A stretch of 6,021 nt of DNA. Source: Cyanobacteria bacterium UBA791 (GTDB taxonomy: Bacteria; Cyanobacteriota; Vampirovibrionia; Gastranaerophilales; Gastranaerophilaceae). This document shows, one piece after another, positions 1 to 6,021 of this stretch; the stretch's first letter is position 1; every line of letters starts with the position of its first letter. The translations under genes were made by a program, and so were the position numbers. The notes under the pieces are model-generated. The model worked only from the letters and a program-made list of their open reading frames with translations, ran no database searches and was not told where the DNA came from. The stretch spans positions 1 through 6,021 of the forward strand of contig DBIX01000009.1 in assembly GCA_002297005.1 (NCBI GenBank), in the 5' to 3' direction.

Positions 1-47
1 AAAGATTTCCATAAAAATATTATATTATAAATTAATTCAAATATTGT

Positions 48-68
48 CATGAAAAATTTTTTTTCATG
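48..68. promoter_or_regulatory. AT-rich palindrome/hairpin upstream of the HerA-like gene
   Basis: Nine bases (CATGAAAAA, 48-56) are repeated as their exact reverse complement (TTTTTCATG, 60-68) around a TTT loop. In RNA this gives a 9-bp stem with only two G-C pairs. No long U-run follows the stem, so it is a poor intrinsic terminator for an upstream gene; it could equally be a protein-binding palindrome. A TGTTAAAAT sequence at 67-75 resembles an extended -10 box, but a transcript from it would begin at about the ribosome binding site (AAGGAA, 82-87), so it is doubtful as the main promoter. TATATT (21-26) and TATAAA (26-31) are other -10-like strings whose -35 region would lie off the window edge. 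The rest of 1-94 is featureless AT-rich sequence. Confidence 0.35.
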
Positions 69-94
69 TTAAAATTATTTCAAGGAACAAACTC

Positions 95-2344
95 ATGAGA
101 ATATTCGAGGTTAAAAATAACCTGGTAAAAATTTTTTATGAAACAAGTGACAACTTGTTCTTATCCGGATTTGTAATGATTAAGGATAGCAGAGAATCTT
201 ACATCGGTCAGATTATGCACCTAGAATCAAGCAAACACGGTAATGTTGCCATTGCCAAAATTATTTTTAACATCACGGAAGAAGGCGTTATCACTACTTA
301 TTCAGGTTCAATTCCTGCAATTAATAGTGCTATTTCTAACATCAATTCTGTTGATTTCCTTAAACTTATACAAGGTCAAAACCCAATATTAATTGGTGAA
401 TTCATTGATAATGATATCTTGGTTTCACTAGATAAAAGTTTTCTTGAAAATAAATTAGTTATTTGTTCCGAAAATCAAGAAAACTCTGATTTAATGATTA
501 AGACATTAAATCAGCAAATTAAAAATTATAGTAAAAAGACTGTTATCATTGACACAGACGGCGAAAGTATTTTTGACAAAAACAATTTTGTTATGACAGA
601 AAACTTCCGTCTTCCAATCAATAATCAGCTTATCAACTTTATCTACGAACATGGATTAGAGTTCAAAAGCGCTAGAAGTAAAGCAATTTTACAAGAAACT
701 TTCTTAGAAATTCAATACTACTTGTCAAGCCTTGAAGAACCTTATATTCCTGTAAAAAAATTCATTGATATTCTTGAAAAACAATACAATGACTCAAGAC
801 TTCCAGAGCTTGTTCTACTTAAAAATGCACTAATTAAATTTGACGAAGCTGGTATTTTTGCAAGAAATATCCTAGAATACAAAAACATGTTTGAATCACT
901 ACTTCAAAATCAAACAACAGTTGTAAATGTTTCAAAAGTTGACGAATCAATTCAAAGAGAGGTCATTTCTTATGTTTATGATGTGCTTTCTGGATTTTCA
1001 GAAGATTTTTATGTATTTGTAAAATTAAACAATGCAAATTCTGACAAAAAATTATTAAAACAAATATTCTCAAACTCAAATATATATACTATTACAAATT
1101 GTTCCTATTCGTACAAATACCTAACAGAATTAAAGAAAATTTCAAAAGATTTAATTCTGTTTACCCCATTGTTGCAACAACAAGATTTTGCAAGCTACAA
1201 CACGTTCTTGACAACTTTAGGCCGAACCGAATTTGTAGTTTACGGTAAAGCAACACAATTTATGCCATTGATAATCAAATTGTCGGAAAAAGCTCGTATT
1301 ACACGAACAGCTCCACACGTATCAATGTCGCAAGAAGATGCGCAAAGAATGGTTCAAAACCAATTGAAAGAACAACAACGTCGTTATGAAGCTGAAAAGG
1401 TTCAACAAGAAGCCTACAATCAGCAACAACAAATGACTCAACAAATGTTCCAACAACAAATGTCGCAAATGGTTTATCCGCAAATGTACCAACAACAACC
1501 GCAGATATTCTATCCACAACAACCACCTATGTTTCCGCAACCACAAATGTTTGCTCAACCTATGTATAATCAACCATATATGCAACCATATCCTCAAATG
1601 CAACAACCTTATATGGCACAACCTTTTATGCAAAACCCGCAACAACCGTTTGCAACTCCGCCAATTCAATCGGCTCAAACACAAACGCAATCGCAACCTC
1701 AACAGCCTCAACAAAGTACACCACAGCAACAAGCACCTAGTGAAGCTGCACCACAAATTTTCAAATCAATTGAACCACAAGAAATGCCTGCTGAAGCACC
1801 TGCACAAGATATTCCTCAAATGCAAAACTCTGGCATTATAAATGTTGATGACCCTGCAAATCAATTGACAGAAGAAGATTTAGATCAAATTCAAGATGTT
1901 GATATGTACGACAATCAAGAAGTACAAGATGAAACTCCTGAAATCATCGAAGAAACTCCATTTGAACCTCTTGAACAAGAAATTCAAACAGAAGAAGATG
2001 ATTCATATTTAGATGAAATTCAACCTGATGAAAACGATATAATTGAGGAAGAACCTTCTGAACCTGAAATAGCAGAAGAACCTCAAGATATGAAAACAAA
2101 ATATAACATTACAGAAGAAGATTTACACGAAAAAGAAGTTGTTCCTATATACCCTGCAAAGACAGGTTCTAACACAAATGTAGAATACGACAAAGGTGAT
2201 GTTGTCGTTCACAAAGAATTCGGCACAGGTCGAGTAGAAAAAATCATAAATTATGGTAGCAAAAAACTTTGCTCTGTATACTTTGAAGGCTTAGGCAGAA
2301 GACTTCTTGACCCAACACTTTCAGAATTAAAGAAGGCTAATTAG
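95..2344 (+). CDS. HerA/VirB4-like degenerate ATPase with Q-rich linker and C-terminal Tudor domain
   Basis: This 749-residue cytoplasmic protein has no signal peptide or membrane segment, and I do not recognise it as a named gene. Residues 1-105 look like the HAS barrel of HerA-type ATPases. Residues 109-160 follow the HerA pattern of a strand, the P-loop position and then a Walker-B-like IIDTDGE (151-157), but the P-loop position reads CSENQENSD (124-132) with no GxxxxGK[ST]. Residues 188-270 are helical, 274-283 (TTVVNVSKVD) match the DUF87/VirB4 strand, and 379-400 resemble the HerA C-terminal strand. A helical Q/E/R segment (413-440) leads to an uncharged Q/P/M/aromatic linker (440-549) and an acidic region (550-681). 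Residues 698-749 match the PcrA/UvrD C-terminal Tudor domain, with key residues GD-VVH-FGTGRV and F-G-GRRLL. The ATG is supported by AAGGAA 7 nt upstream. It is probably cotranscribed with the next gene 5 nt on. The Tudor call is firmer than the HerA call; any function (DNA- or RNA-polymerase-associated scaffold) is inference. Confidence 0.85.
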   Translation: MRIFEVKNNLVKIFYETSDNLFLSGFVMIKDSRESYIGQIMHLESSKHGNVAIAKIIFNITEEGVITTYSGSIPAINSAISNINSVDFLKLIQGQNPILIGEFIDNDILVSLDKSFLENKLVICSENQENSDLMIKTLNQQIKNYSKKTVIIDTDGESIFDKNNFVMTENFRLPINNQLINFIYEHGLEFKSARSKAILQETFLEIQYYLSSLEEPYIPVKKFIDILEKQYNDSRLPELVLLKNALIKFDEAGIFARNILEYKNMFESLLQNQTTVVNVSKVDESIQREVISYVYDVLSGFSEDFYVFVKLNNANSDKKLLKQIFSNSNIYTITNCSYSYKYLTELKKISKDLILFTPLLQQQDFASYNTFLTTLGRTEFVVYGKATQFMPLIIKLSEKARITRTAPHVSMSQEDAQRMVQNQLKEQQRRYEAEKVQQEAYNQQQQMTQQMFQQQMSQMVYPQMYQQQPQIFYPQQPPMFPQPQMFAQPMYNQPYMQPYPQMQQPYMAQPFMQNPQQPFATPPIQSAQTQTQSQPQQPQQSTPQQQAPSEAAPQIFKSIEPQEMPAEAPAQDIPQMQNSGIINVDDPANQLTEEDLDQIQDVDMYDNQEVQDETPEIIEETPFEPLEQEIQTEEDDSYLDEIQPDENDIIEEEPSEPEIAEEPQDMKTKYNITEEDLHEKEVVPIYPAKTGSNTNVEYDKGDVVVHKEFGTGRVEKIINYGSKKLCSVYFEGLGRRLLDPTLSELKKAN
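1412..1741 (+). other. Low-complexity, prion-like Q/P/M/aromatic linker coding region
   Basis: This part of the first gene encodes residues 440-549, which contain no charged residue at all. Glutamine, written mostly as CAA, dominates, with proline and methionine. Thirteen Tyr/Phe residues lie between 452 and 519, mostly 4 to 9 residues apart, often in PQM, YPQ or QPY/QPF contexts. The coding repeats are short and irregular rather than a perfect tandem array. The same composition removes stop codons from the complementary strand, which explains the long antisense open frames here. Confidence 0.8.
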
Positions 2345-2349
2345 TAAAA

Positions 2350-2967
2350 ATGATAAATATGAATGAAAAAACCAAATATAAAAAATTAGCACAGTTCATT
2401 GAACTTTCTATTTGGTTTTTATTAACAGTATTTATTGTTGGGATTGGTGTGCTTTTAAAGCAAAATTATAACCATTACAAAACATATCAAATATTTTTGC
2501 AAGACGTTGACGGTATCATTAAAGGTTCACCTGTCAGAATGATGGGTATTCATATCGGATATGTCAGAAAAGTAAAAATCATTAACGATATGGTTTTTGT
2601 TGATTTTATAATCAATCAAGACGGAATGGAAATTCCAAAAGGTTCAAAAGTTACAGTTGAATTTACCGGACTTGGCGGTTCTAAATCAATTGAGATTTAC
2701 ACACCAAAAGACAAAGTTCCAGAAGGTTCTCCTACATTTGAAATTCAACAACCACGCAGACTTGGTGCTGCATTGAGTTTGTTAGACTCTATGCTAGAAA
2801 AAATTTCTGCAATTATATTCCAATGCACAAGTTTCACTGGTTCAATAAATAGGGCTTTCTCTCAAGCAGAAACGCCTAAATCAAACAAACCAATAGGCGA
2901 AGTTCTTAACGACACAGACTCATGGCTTGATGCAACACAAAAGAAAATGGATAAAAATAAAAAATAA
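2350..2967 (+). CDS. MlaD family protein (MCE domain, single-pass membrane anchored)
   Basis: The 205-residue protein has a short basic N-terminus, one hydrophobic segment at about residues 17-36 (signal anchor, no cleavage site) and one MCE domain at about 44-119. The MCE signature is clear: DVDGIIKGSPVRMMGIHIG (52-70), then V-KV, EIPKGSK (94-100) and the closing GLGGSKSIEIY (107-117). MCE proteins of this type form periplasmic hexameric rings that carry phospholipid between the inner and outer membranes with the MlaE permease and MlaF ATPase. The length is close to that of single-MCE MlaD, so the tail (120-205) is only a short, partly helical, lysine-rich extension. No mlaE or mlaF lies beside it here. 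The start follows the previous stop by 5 nt; the only SD-like string, AGAAGG (2331-2336), sits 13 nt away, so translational coupling is likely. ATG at 2359 is an alternative start three codons in. The family call is sure; the substrate is inferred. Confidence 0.9.
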   Translation: MINMNEKTKYKKLAQFIELSIWFLLTVFIVGIGVLLKQNYNHYKTYQIFLQDVDGIIKGSPVRMMGIHIGYVRKVKIINDMVFVDFIINQDGMEIPKGSKVTVEFTGLGGSKSIEIYTPKDKVPEGSPTFEIQQPRRLGAALSLLDSMLEKISAIIFQCTSFTGSINRAFSQAETPKSNKPIGEVLNDTDSWLDATQKKMDKNKK

Positions 2968-2994
2968 TAATATTAGAAAAAGAGGTATGAATAA

Positions 2995-3645
2995 ATGAAC
3001 AAAGATTTAGTAAGAATTATTGAAAATCCTGTAATTTTTCAAAATTTATGCACAATGCGTGACAAAAGTACAGACAGTCAAGGTGTAAGACTTGCAACAA
3101 GAAAGATTACACGAGTACTTTTATACGAAGCAGCAAAAAATTTACCATTAGTAGATAAAGAAATTGAAACACCAATTAAAACAACAACTTTTAAAACAAT
3201 CAAAGAAGATATTAATATTATCATCTCACCAATCCTAAGAGCTGGTTTAATCTTTACAGACGAAGCTATCGACATCTTGCCACAAGCATGTATCCGTCAT
3301 ATCGGTATGTACAGAGATGAAAAAACTCTAAAACCTGTTTGGTATTACAATAAAGTGCCTATGGAAGCTCCAAACCCAGAAAACTTCTATATTTACATCA
3401 CAGACCCAATGCTTGCAACAGGTAACTCTTTGATTGAAGCAATTAGACTTTACGCTGATAAGAAAATTCCTATGGAAAACATCAAATGTATCTGTATTAT
3501 GGCAGCTCCAGAAGGTATTGAAAACATTCAAAGAGAATTCCCAGAAGTTGAAATCATTACAGCTGCAGTTGATGAAGGCATTAACGAAAAAGGCTACATT
3601 GTTCCAGGTATGGGCGATGCAGGCGATAGAATTTTCAACACTTAA
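2995..3645 (+). CDS. upp: Uracil phosphoribosyltransferase
   Basis: This cytoplasmic enzyme joins uracil to PRPP, giving UMP and pyrophosphate in pyrimidine salvage. The 216-residue length fits bacterial UPRTases (about 208). Motifs in order: RDKSTDSQGVR near the N-terminus (22-32), PILRAGL (79-85), HIGMYRDEKTLKPVWYY (about 101-117), the PRPP-binding loop TDPMLATGNS (136-145, usually DPMLATGGS), CIMAAPEG (about 167-174) and the uracil-binding C-terminus GYIVPGMGDAGDRIF (200-214). All expected catalytic elements are present, so the enzyme should be active; Gly-to-Asn at residue 144 is the only change I noted in the PRPP loop. AGAGG (2981-2985) lies 9 nt before the ATG. It starts 27 nt after the mlaD-like gene with no terminator or clear promoter between them, so it is probably read in the same transcript, although its role is unrelated to lipid transport. 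Confidence 0.96.
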   Translation: MNKDLVRIIENPVIFQNLCTMRDKSTDSQGVRLATRKITRVLLYEAAKNLPLVDKEIETPIKTTTFKTIKEDINIIISPILRAGLIFTDEAIDILPQACIRHIGMYRDEKTLKPVWYYNKVPMEAPNPENFYIYITDPMLATGNSLIEAIRLYADKKIPMENIKCICIMAAPEGIENIQREFPEVEIITAAVDEGINEKGYIVPGMGDAGDRIFNT

Positions 3646-3672
3646 TATATCTACAAAAATATAGCTAAAAAA

Positions 3673-3701
3673 GTGCAAATTCCCTATGTATCAAATATAA
3701 T
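3673..3701 (+). promoter_or_regulatory. Candidate sigma-70-type promoter for the tolC-macA operon
   Basis: A perfect TATAAT -10 box is at 3696-3701. With a 17-bp spacer the -35 hexamer would be GTGCAA (3673-3678), which matches only three of six consensus positions (TTGACA). Transcription would begin around 3707-3709, just ahead of the Shine-Dalgarno at 3711-3720, giving a very short leader. A weak -35 with a perfect -10 is common for promoters that need or are controlled by a protein. This is the only good promoter-like string in the 86-nt gap after upp. Confidence 0.5.
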
Positions 3702-3712
3702 ATTGTACATAG
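3684..3712. promoter_or_regulatory. Inverted repeat spanning the -10 box (candidate operator)
   Basis: CTATGTA (3684-3690) is repeated as its exact reverse complement TACATAG (3706-3712), separated by 15 nt, with three further matched pairs inside the spacer. The dyad centre (3698) falls within the TATAAT box, so a dimeric repressor bound here would block RNA polymerase. This layout is typical of TetR-, MarR- or GntR-type control of efflux operons, but no regulator gene is in the window and the binding protein is unknown. In a readthrough transcript from upp the arms could also form a stem just before the Shine-Dalgarno. It is not a terminator, as no U-run follows. Confidence 0.45.
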
Positions 3713-3720
3713 AGGAAGGA
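3711..3720 (+). promoter_or_regulatory. Strong ribosome binding site supporting a TTG start
   Basis: AGAGGAAGGA offers two overlapping Shine-Dalgarno cores (GAGG and AAGGA). It ends 11 nt before TTG at 3732, the codon that precedes the basic-plus-hydrophobic signal peptide. An in-frame TAG at 3723-3725 excludes an upstream start, and the next in-frame ATG is about 50 codons inside the protein, after the signal peptide. The site therefore fixes TTG as the start. Confidence 0.75.
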
Positions 3721-3731
3721 TTTAGTTTTCT

Positions 3732-5279
3732 TTGAAAAAGATTGCACAAATACTGACATTATTTATTGTTATTTTCGCATTATGCAACTGCGCATATGCG
3801 ATTGAAGATGTGCAAAAAAATAAAAATAAAGATGTAGTTTTAAAAGAAGAAGTTAAAGAAAATGCACCAAAACAAGAGCAGTCTAGAATGGAAGCTGATA
3901 TTGAAATTCAAGACGGTGCTGTTTTGTCATTGGAAGATTGTATTAGAATTGCTTTAACTAATAGTCCTGAAATTAAAAAATATAAAAACTTAGTTAGACA
4001 AGCAAATGCACTTTTAGGACAGTCAAAAGCCTCTTACTTTCCGTCTTTAAGTCTTGGTACAGGCTATTATGGCAATTTTAACAACAATGATGGAAATTCA
4101 ATTAGTGATAATTCTTATGGTTTAAATGCATCTTTAAGCCAATTAATATTTAGTTTCGGTAAAGTTGGAACAAGAATTAAAAAAGCAAAATTAAACAAAA
4201 TTGCAGCTGATTTCGACTTAAACTATGAAACAATTAAAACTATTTTTAATGTAAAAACAAATTATTACGCAGTTTTAGCAGCAACTGCAAATATGAAGGT
4301 TCAAGAAGCAAATATTTCTGTTAATGAACGTCAATATCAACAAACAAAAGCATATTTTGAAGAAGGTTTGAAATCAAAAATCGACTTGGTTAACGCAGAA
4401 GTTTATTTGAGCGATGCAAAAATCAATTACGTAACTGCTCAAAACACTTATGACGCAGCAGTAATTGCCTTGAACAATTCAATGTACATTCAAAGTTCTC
4501 CAAAATATTCAATTGAAAAACTTGAATCTTTTAACTTTGCAAACAAATATGCTGAAGTTGCTCTTAAAAACTTTGATCAAGATTTAGTTAAAAAATTCAA
4601 AGCACCTGATCTTGCAGAAGGTGCTAGTTATCAAACAAGCGTACAAAAAAATGAATTAATTGATATCAATTATAAGGTTAAAAAATTCCCTTATACTTTG
4701 AACGAATCTATTGCTTTAGCAAAAGAAAATCGTCCAGATTTACACTCCTACGTTGCAGTTAGAGATGCTTTAAGACAAGAATTAAAATATCAAAGAATTC
4801 AATATTTGCCAGATTTAAAAGCCAAAGGCACTTATGGACTTAATGCCGCAAGCACTATGACAAATACTTTCCAAGTAGCTGGCACACTTGATTTTACATC
4901 AATAAACGCAATGGATATCAAATACAAAATTGAAGAGGCTAAAGCAAATTTAGATGTTGCTGACAACGCTATCGACAAAATGGAAAAAGATATCTATTTT
5001 AGCGTTCAAACAGCTTATGTAAATATGGTTCAATTGGAAAAGAAAATTCCACTTACAGAAGTTTCTGTTAAACAAACATTTGAAAATTTAGAACTTGCAA
5101 TGGGCAGATATGAAGTTGGTTTAGGCAACTTCTTAGAAGTTCAAGATGCAATTGTAAATTATAACAAGGCTCAGGAAAGCTATGTAAAATTAATTTTTGA
5201 TTACAACGTAGCAAGAGCAAAAGTTGAATTAGAAATCGCAAAACTTGATAAACCTCAAGAACAAAAGGACAATAAATAG
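3732..5279 (+). CDS. TolC family outer membrane efflux protein
   Basis: The 515-residue protein begins with a Sec signal peptide, MKKIAQILTLFIVIFALCNC followed by AYA, with cleavage likely after residue 23; no lipobox fits. A charged Lys/Glu-rich stretch follows (24-63). Two outer-membrane efflux repeats come next: about 64-255, starting LSLEDCIRIAL, and about 320-505, starting TLNESIALA. Each repeat has long helices, and each carries the related motif YFEEGLKSKIDLVNAEV (208-224) or RYEVGLGNFLEVQDA (459-473). QLIFSFGKVG (137-146) is the usual strand-turn of the first half; its counterpart near LDFTSINAMD in the second half is less canonical. TolC homologues form trimers with an outer-membrane beta barrel and a periplasmic alpha-helical tunnel, the exit duct of tripartite pumps and type I secretion. 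The start is TTG. The stop abuts the ATG of a MacA-like adaptor, so the two should work together. Family certain; exported substrate unknown. Confidence 0.93.
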   Translation: MKKIAQILTLFIVIFALCNCAYAIEDVQKNKNKDVVLKEEVKENAPKQEQSRMEADIEIQDGAVLSLEDCIRIALTNSPEIKKYKNLVRQANALLGQSKASYFPSLSLGTGYYGNFNNNDGNSISDNSYGLNASLSQLIFSFGKVGTRIKKAKLNKIAADFDLNYETIKTIFNVKTNYYAVLAATANMKVQEANISVNERQYQQTKAYFEEGLKSKIDLVNAEVYLSDAKINYVTAQNTYDAAVIALNNSMYIQSSPKYSIEKLESFNFANKYAEVALKNFDQDLVKKFKAPDLAEGASYQTSVQKNELIDINYKVKKFPYTLNESIALAKENRPDLHSYVAVRDALRQELKYQRIQYLPDLKAKGTYGLNAASTMTNTFQVAGTLDFTSINAMDIKYKIEEAKANLDVADNAIDKMEKDIYFSVQTAYVNMVQLEKKIPLTEVSVKQTFENLELAMGRYEVGLGNFLEVQDAIVNYNKAQESYVKLIFDYNVARAKVELEIAKLDKPQEQKDNK

Positions 5280-6021
5280 ATGAATAAGAAAAAAATCGCT
5301 ATTATAGCATTAATTGTAATTCTCGTTGTAGTAGTTGCTGTTGAAGTTATTTTAGGAAAAACACATAAATATAAAACTGAAAAAGCAGTAAAACACACTA
5401 TTCAACAAATCGTTGAAGCATCAGGTACAGTAAACCCTGTAAACACAGTCAGTGTAGGTTCAACTGTATCAGGTTTGATGATGGAGGTTTACGTAGATTT
5501 CAACTCTAAAGTTAAAGCTGGTCAATTAATCGCATTAATGGATACTAGCTTACTTCAGGCAAATGTAGATAAAGCAAGAAGTAATTATGATAAACAAAAA
5601 GCAATTACAGATAACAGTTTGAAAACTTATAACAGATATAAAAACCTTGTTGCAAGAAACTTTATGGCAAAAAGTGAATTAGACCAAGCGCAAGCTGATT
5701 ACCTATCAAACAAGGCTCTTTTAAGCGCTGCAAAAGCTGATTTGGAATACGCAGAACATCAATGTTCTTTTGCTTACATCTATTCACCTGTTGACGGTAT
5801 TATCGTTACTCGTAATGTTGACCCTGGACAACCGGTTGCAGCAAGTTTCCAAGCTCCTGAATTATTTACTGTTGCAAAAGATTTAAAAGAAATGCAAATT
5901 GAAGTTAATGTTTCAGAGGCTGATATCGGTAAAATTAAAGAGGGTCAAGAAGTTGATTACACACTTGACGGATACCAAGACCAAGTATTCAAAGGTCGTG
6001 TTTCTCAAGTTAGAATTTCAC
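5280..6021 (+). CDS. MacA-like periplasmic adaptor (HlyD/RND membrane fusion protein), 3' truncated by window
   Basis: The first 247 codons are present and the frame is open to the window edge. Residues 6-25 form an N-terminal membrane anchor with no cleavage site. The first half of the lipoyl-like (barrel-sandwich) domain is at about 48-90 (VEASGTVNPVNTVSVGSTVS, then V-AGQLIALMD). An alpha-helical hairpin (about 91-160) reaches towards TolC, and the second lipoyl half has YSPVDGIIVTRNVDPGQPVA (168-187). ASFQAPELFTVAKDL and EVNVSEADIGKIKEGQEV (208-225) are close to the MacA pattern and open the beta-barrel domain. MacA-type adaptors link an inner-membrane MacB ABC transporter to TolC in macrolide, peptide or lipid export. 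The ATG directly follows the tolC-family stop (TAGATG), with AAAGGA (5264-5269) 10 nt upstream, so the pair is cotranscribed. A macB-like gene downstream is expected, not seen. The remaining beta-barrel and membrane-proximal domains lie outside the window. Confidence 0.92.
   Translation, partial: MNKKKIAIIALIVILVVVVAVEVILGKTHKYKTEKAVKHTIQQIVEASGTVNPVNTVSVGSTVSGLMMEVYVDFNSKVKAGQLIALMDTSLLQANVDKARSNYDKQKAITDNSLKTYNRYKNLVARNFMAKSELDQAQADYLSNKALLSAAKADLEYAEHQCSFAYIYSPVDGIIVTRNVDPGQPVAASFQAPELFTVAKDLKEMQIEVNVSEADIGKIKEGQEVDYTLDGYQDQVFKGRVSQVRIS

Noticed and set aside
11..45. AATATT repeats in the leader (16-21 and 40-45).
   Set aside because: They are self-complementary AT hexamers expected by chance in such AT-rich sequence.
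1299..1756. Two long open frames on the minus strand (1299-1526 and 1322-1756).
   Set aside because: They are antisense to the CAA-rich linker, where Gln codons read as TTG and give no stops. Their products are low-complexity Leu/Arg/His or Val/Phe strings with no recognisable domain.
1551..1841. A 96-codon + strand open frame inside the first gene.
   Set aside because: It is a frame-shifted reading of the Q-rich linker, giving an Asn/Leu/His/Lys-rich string, with no independent start signal.
2987..2998. A three-codon minicistron (ATG AAT AAA TGA) whose stop overlaps the upp start codon.
   Set aside because: Its ATG is only 1 nt from the AGAGG Shine-Dalgarno, too close for initiation, while the upp ATG is well spaced. 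It is most likely chance in AT-rich DNA.
3078..3678. Open frames on both strands overlapping upp (3078-3275 -, 3328-3678 -, 3434-3664 +).
   Set aside because: They overlap a fully convincing UPRTase and show no domain, so they are shadows of its codon pattern.
3646..3683. Possible intrinsic terminator after upp.
   Set aside because: Only a 5-bp TATAT/ATATA pairing is visible, with no G-C stem and no U-tract, so termination cannot be supported.
3789..3803. Possible lipoprotein cysteine in the TolC-family signal peptide (ALCNC).
   Set aside because: The residues before each Cys (FAL and LCN) do not fit a lipobox, whereas AYA just downstream is a good signal peptidase I site.

Overview
The window is AT-rich DNA from a diderm (Gram-negative-type) bacterium. 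It encodes an outer-membrane TolC-family channel, a periplasmic MacA-type adaptor and an MCE/MlaD lipid-transport protein, all of which need an outer membrane. Low GC, strong Shine-Dalgarno sites and a Gln/Asn/Lys-rich proteome would suit a gut-associated non-photosynthetic cyanobacterial relative (Gastranaerophilales/Melainabacteria type). That assignment is an impression from style, not a demonstrated one. All genes are on the + strand; there are no RNA genes, mobile elements or CRISPR repeats that I can see.

Region 1 (1-94) is a very AT-rich intergenic leader with a near-perfect 21-nt palindrome at 48-68 and a good ribosome binding site for the first gene. Region 2 (95-3645) holds three tightly spaced genes, probably one transcription unit. 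The first is a 749-residue protein of unusual design: a HerA/VirB4-like ATPase fold whose Walker A motif appears lost, then a long uncharged Gln/Pro/Met/aromatic linker, an acidic block, and a C-terminal PcrA/UvrD-type Tudor domain. It is followed after 5 nt by a single-pass MlaD/MCE protein, and after 27 nt by uracil phosphoribosyltransferase (upp), a pyrimidine salvage enzyme. The three have no obvious shared pathway.

Region 3 (3646-3731) is an 86-nt intergenic stretch with a perfect TATAAT -10 box inside a 29-nt inverted repeat, then a strong Shine-Dalgarno and a TTG start. It looks like a regulated promoter. Region 4 (3732-6021) is the start of an efflux or secretion operon: a TolC-family outer-membrane channel whose stop codon directly abuts the ATG of a MacA-like membrane fusion protein, which runs off the window end. 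A MacB-type ABC transporter (ATPase plus permease) is the expected next gene, but it is not in view. Together the channel and adaptor would form the outer-membrane and periplasmic parts of a tripartite export pump.

The most notable item is the first protein. The other genes are recognisable family members. The palindrome over the -10 box of the efflux operon is the most testable regulatory signal.
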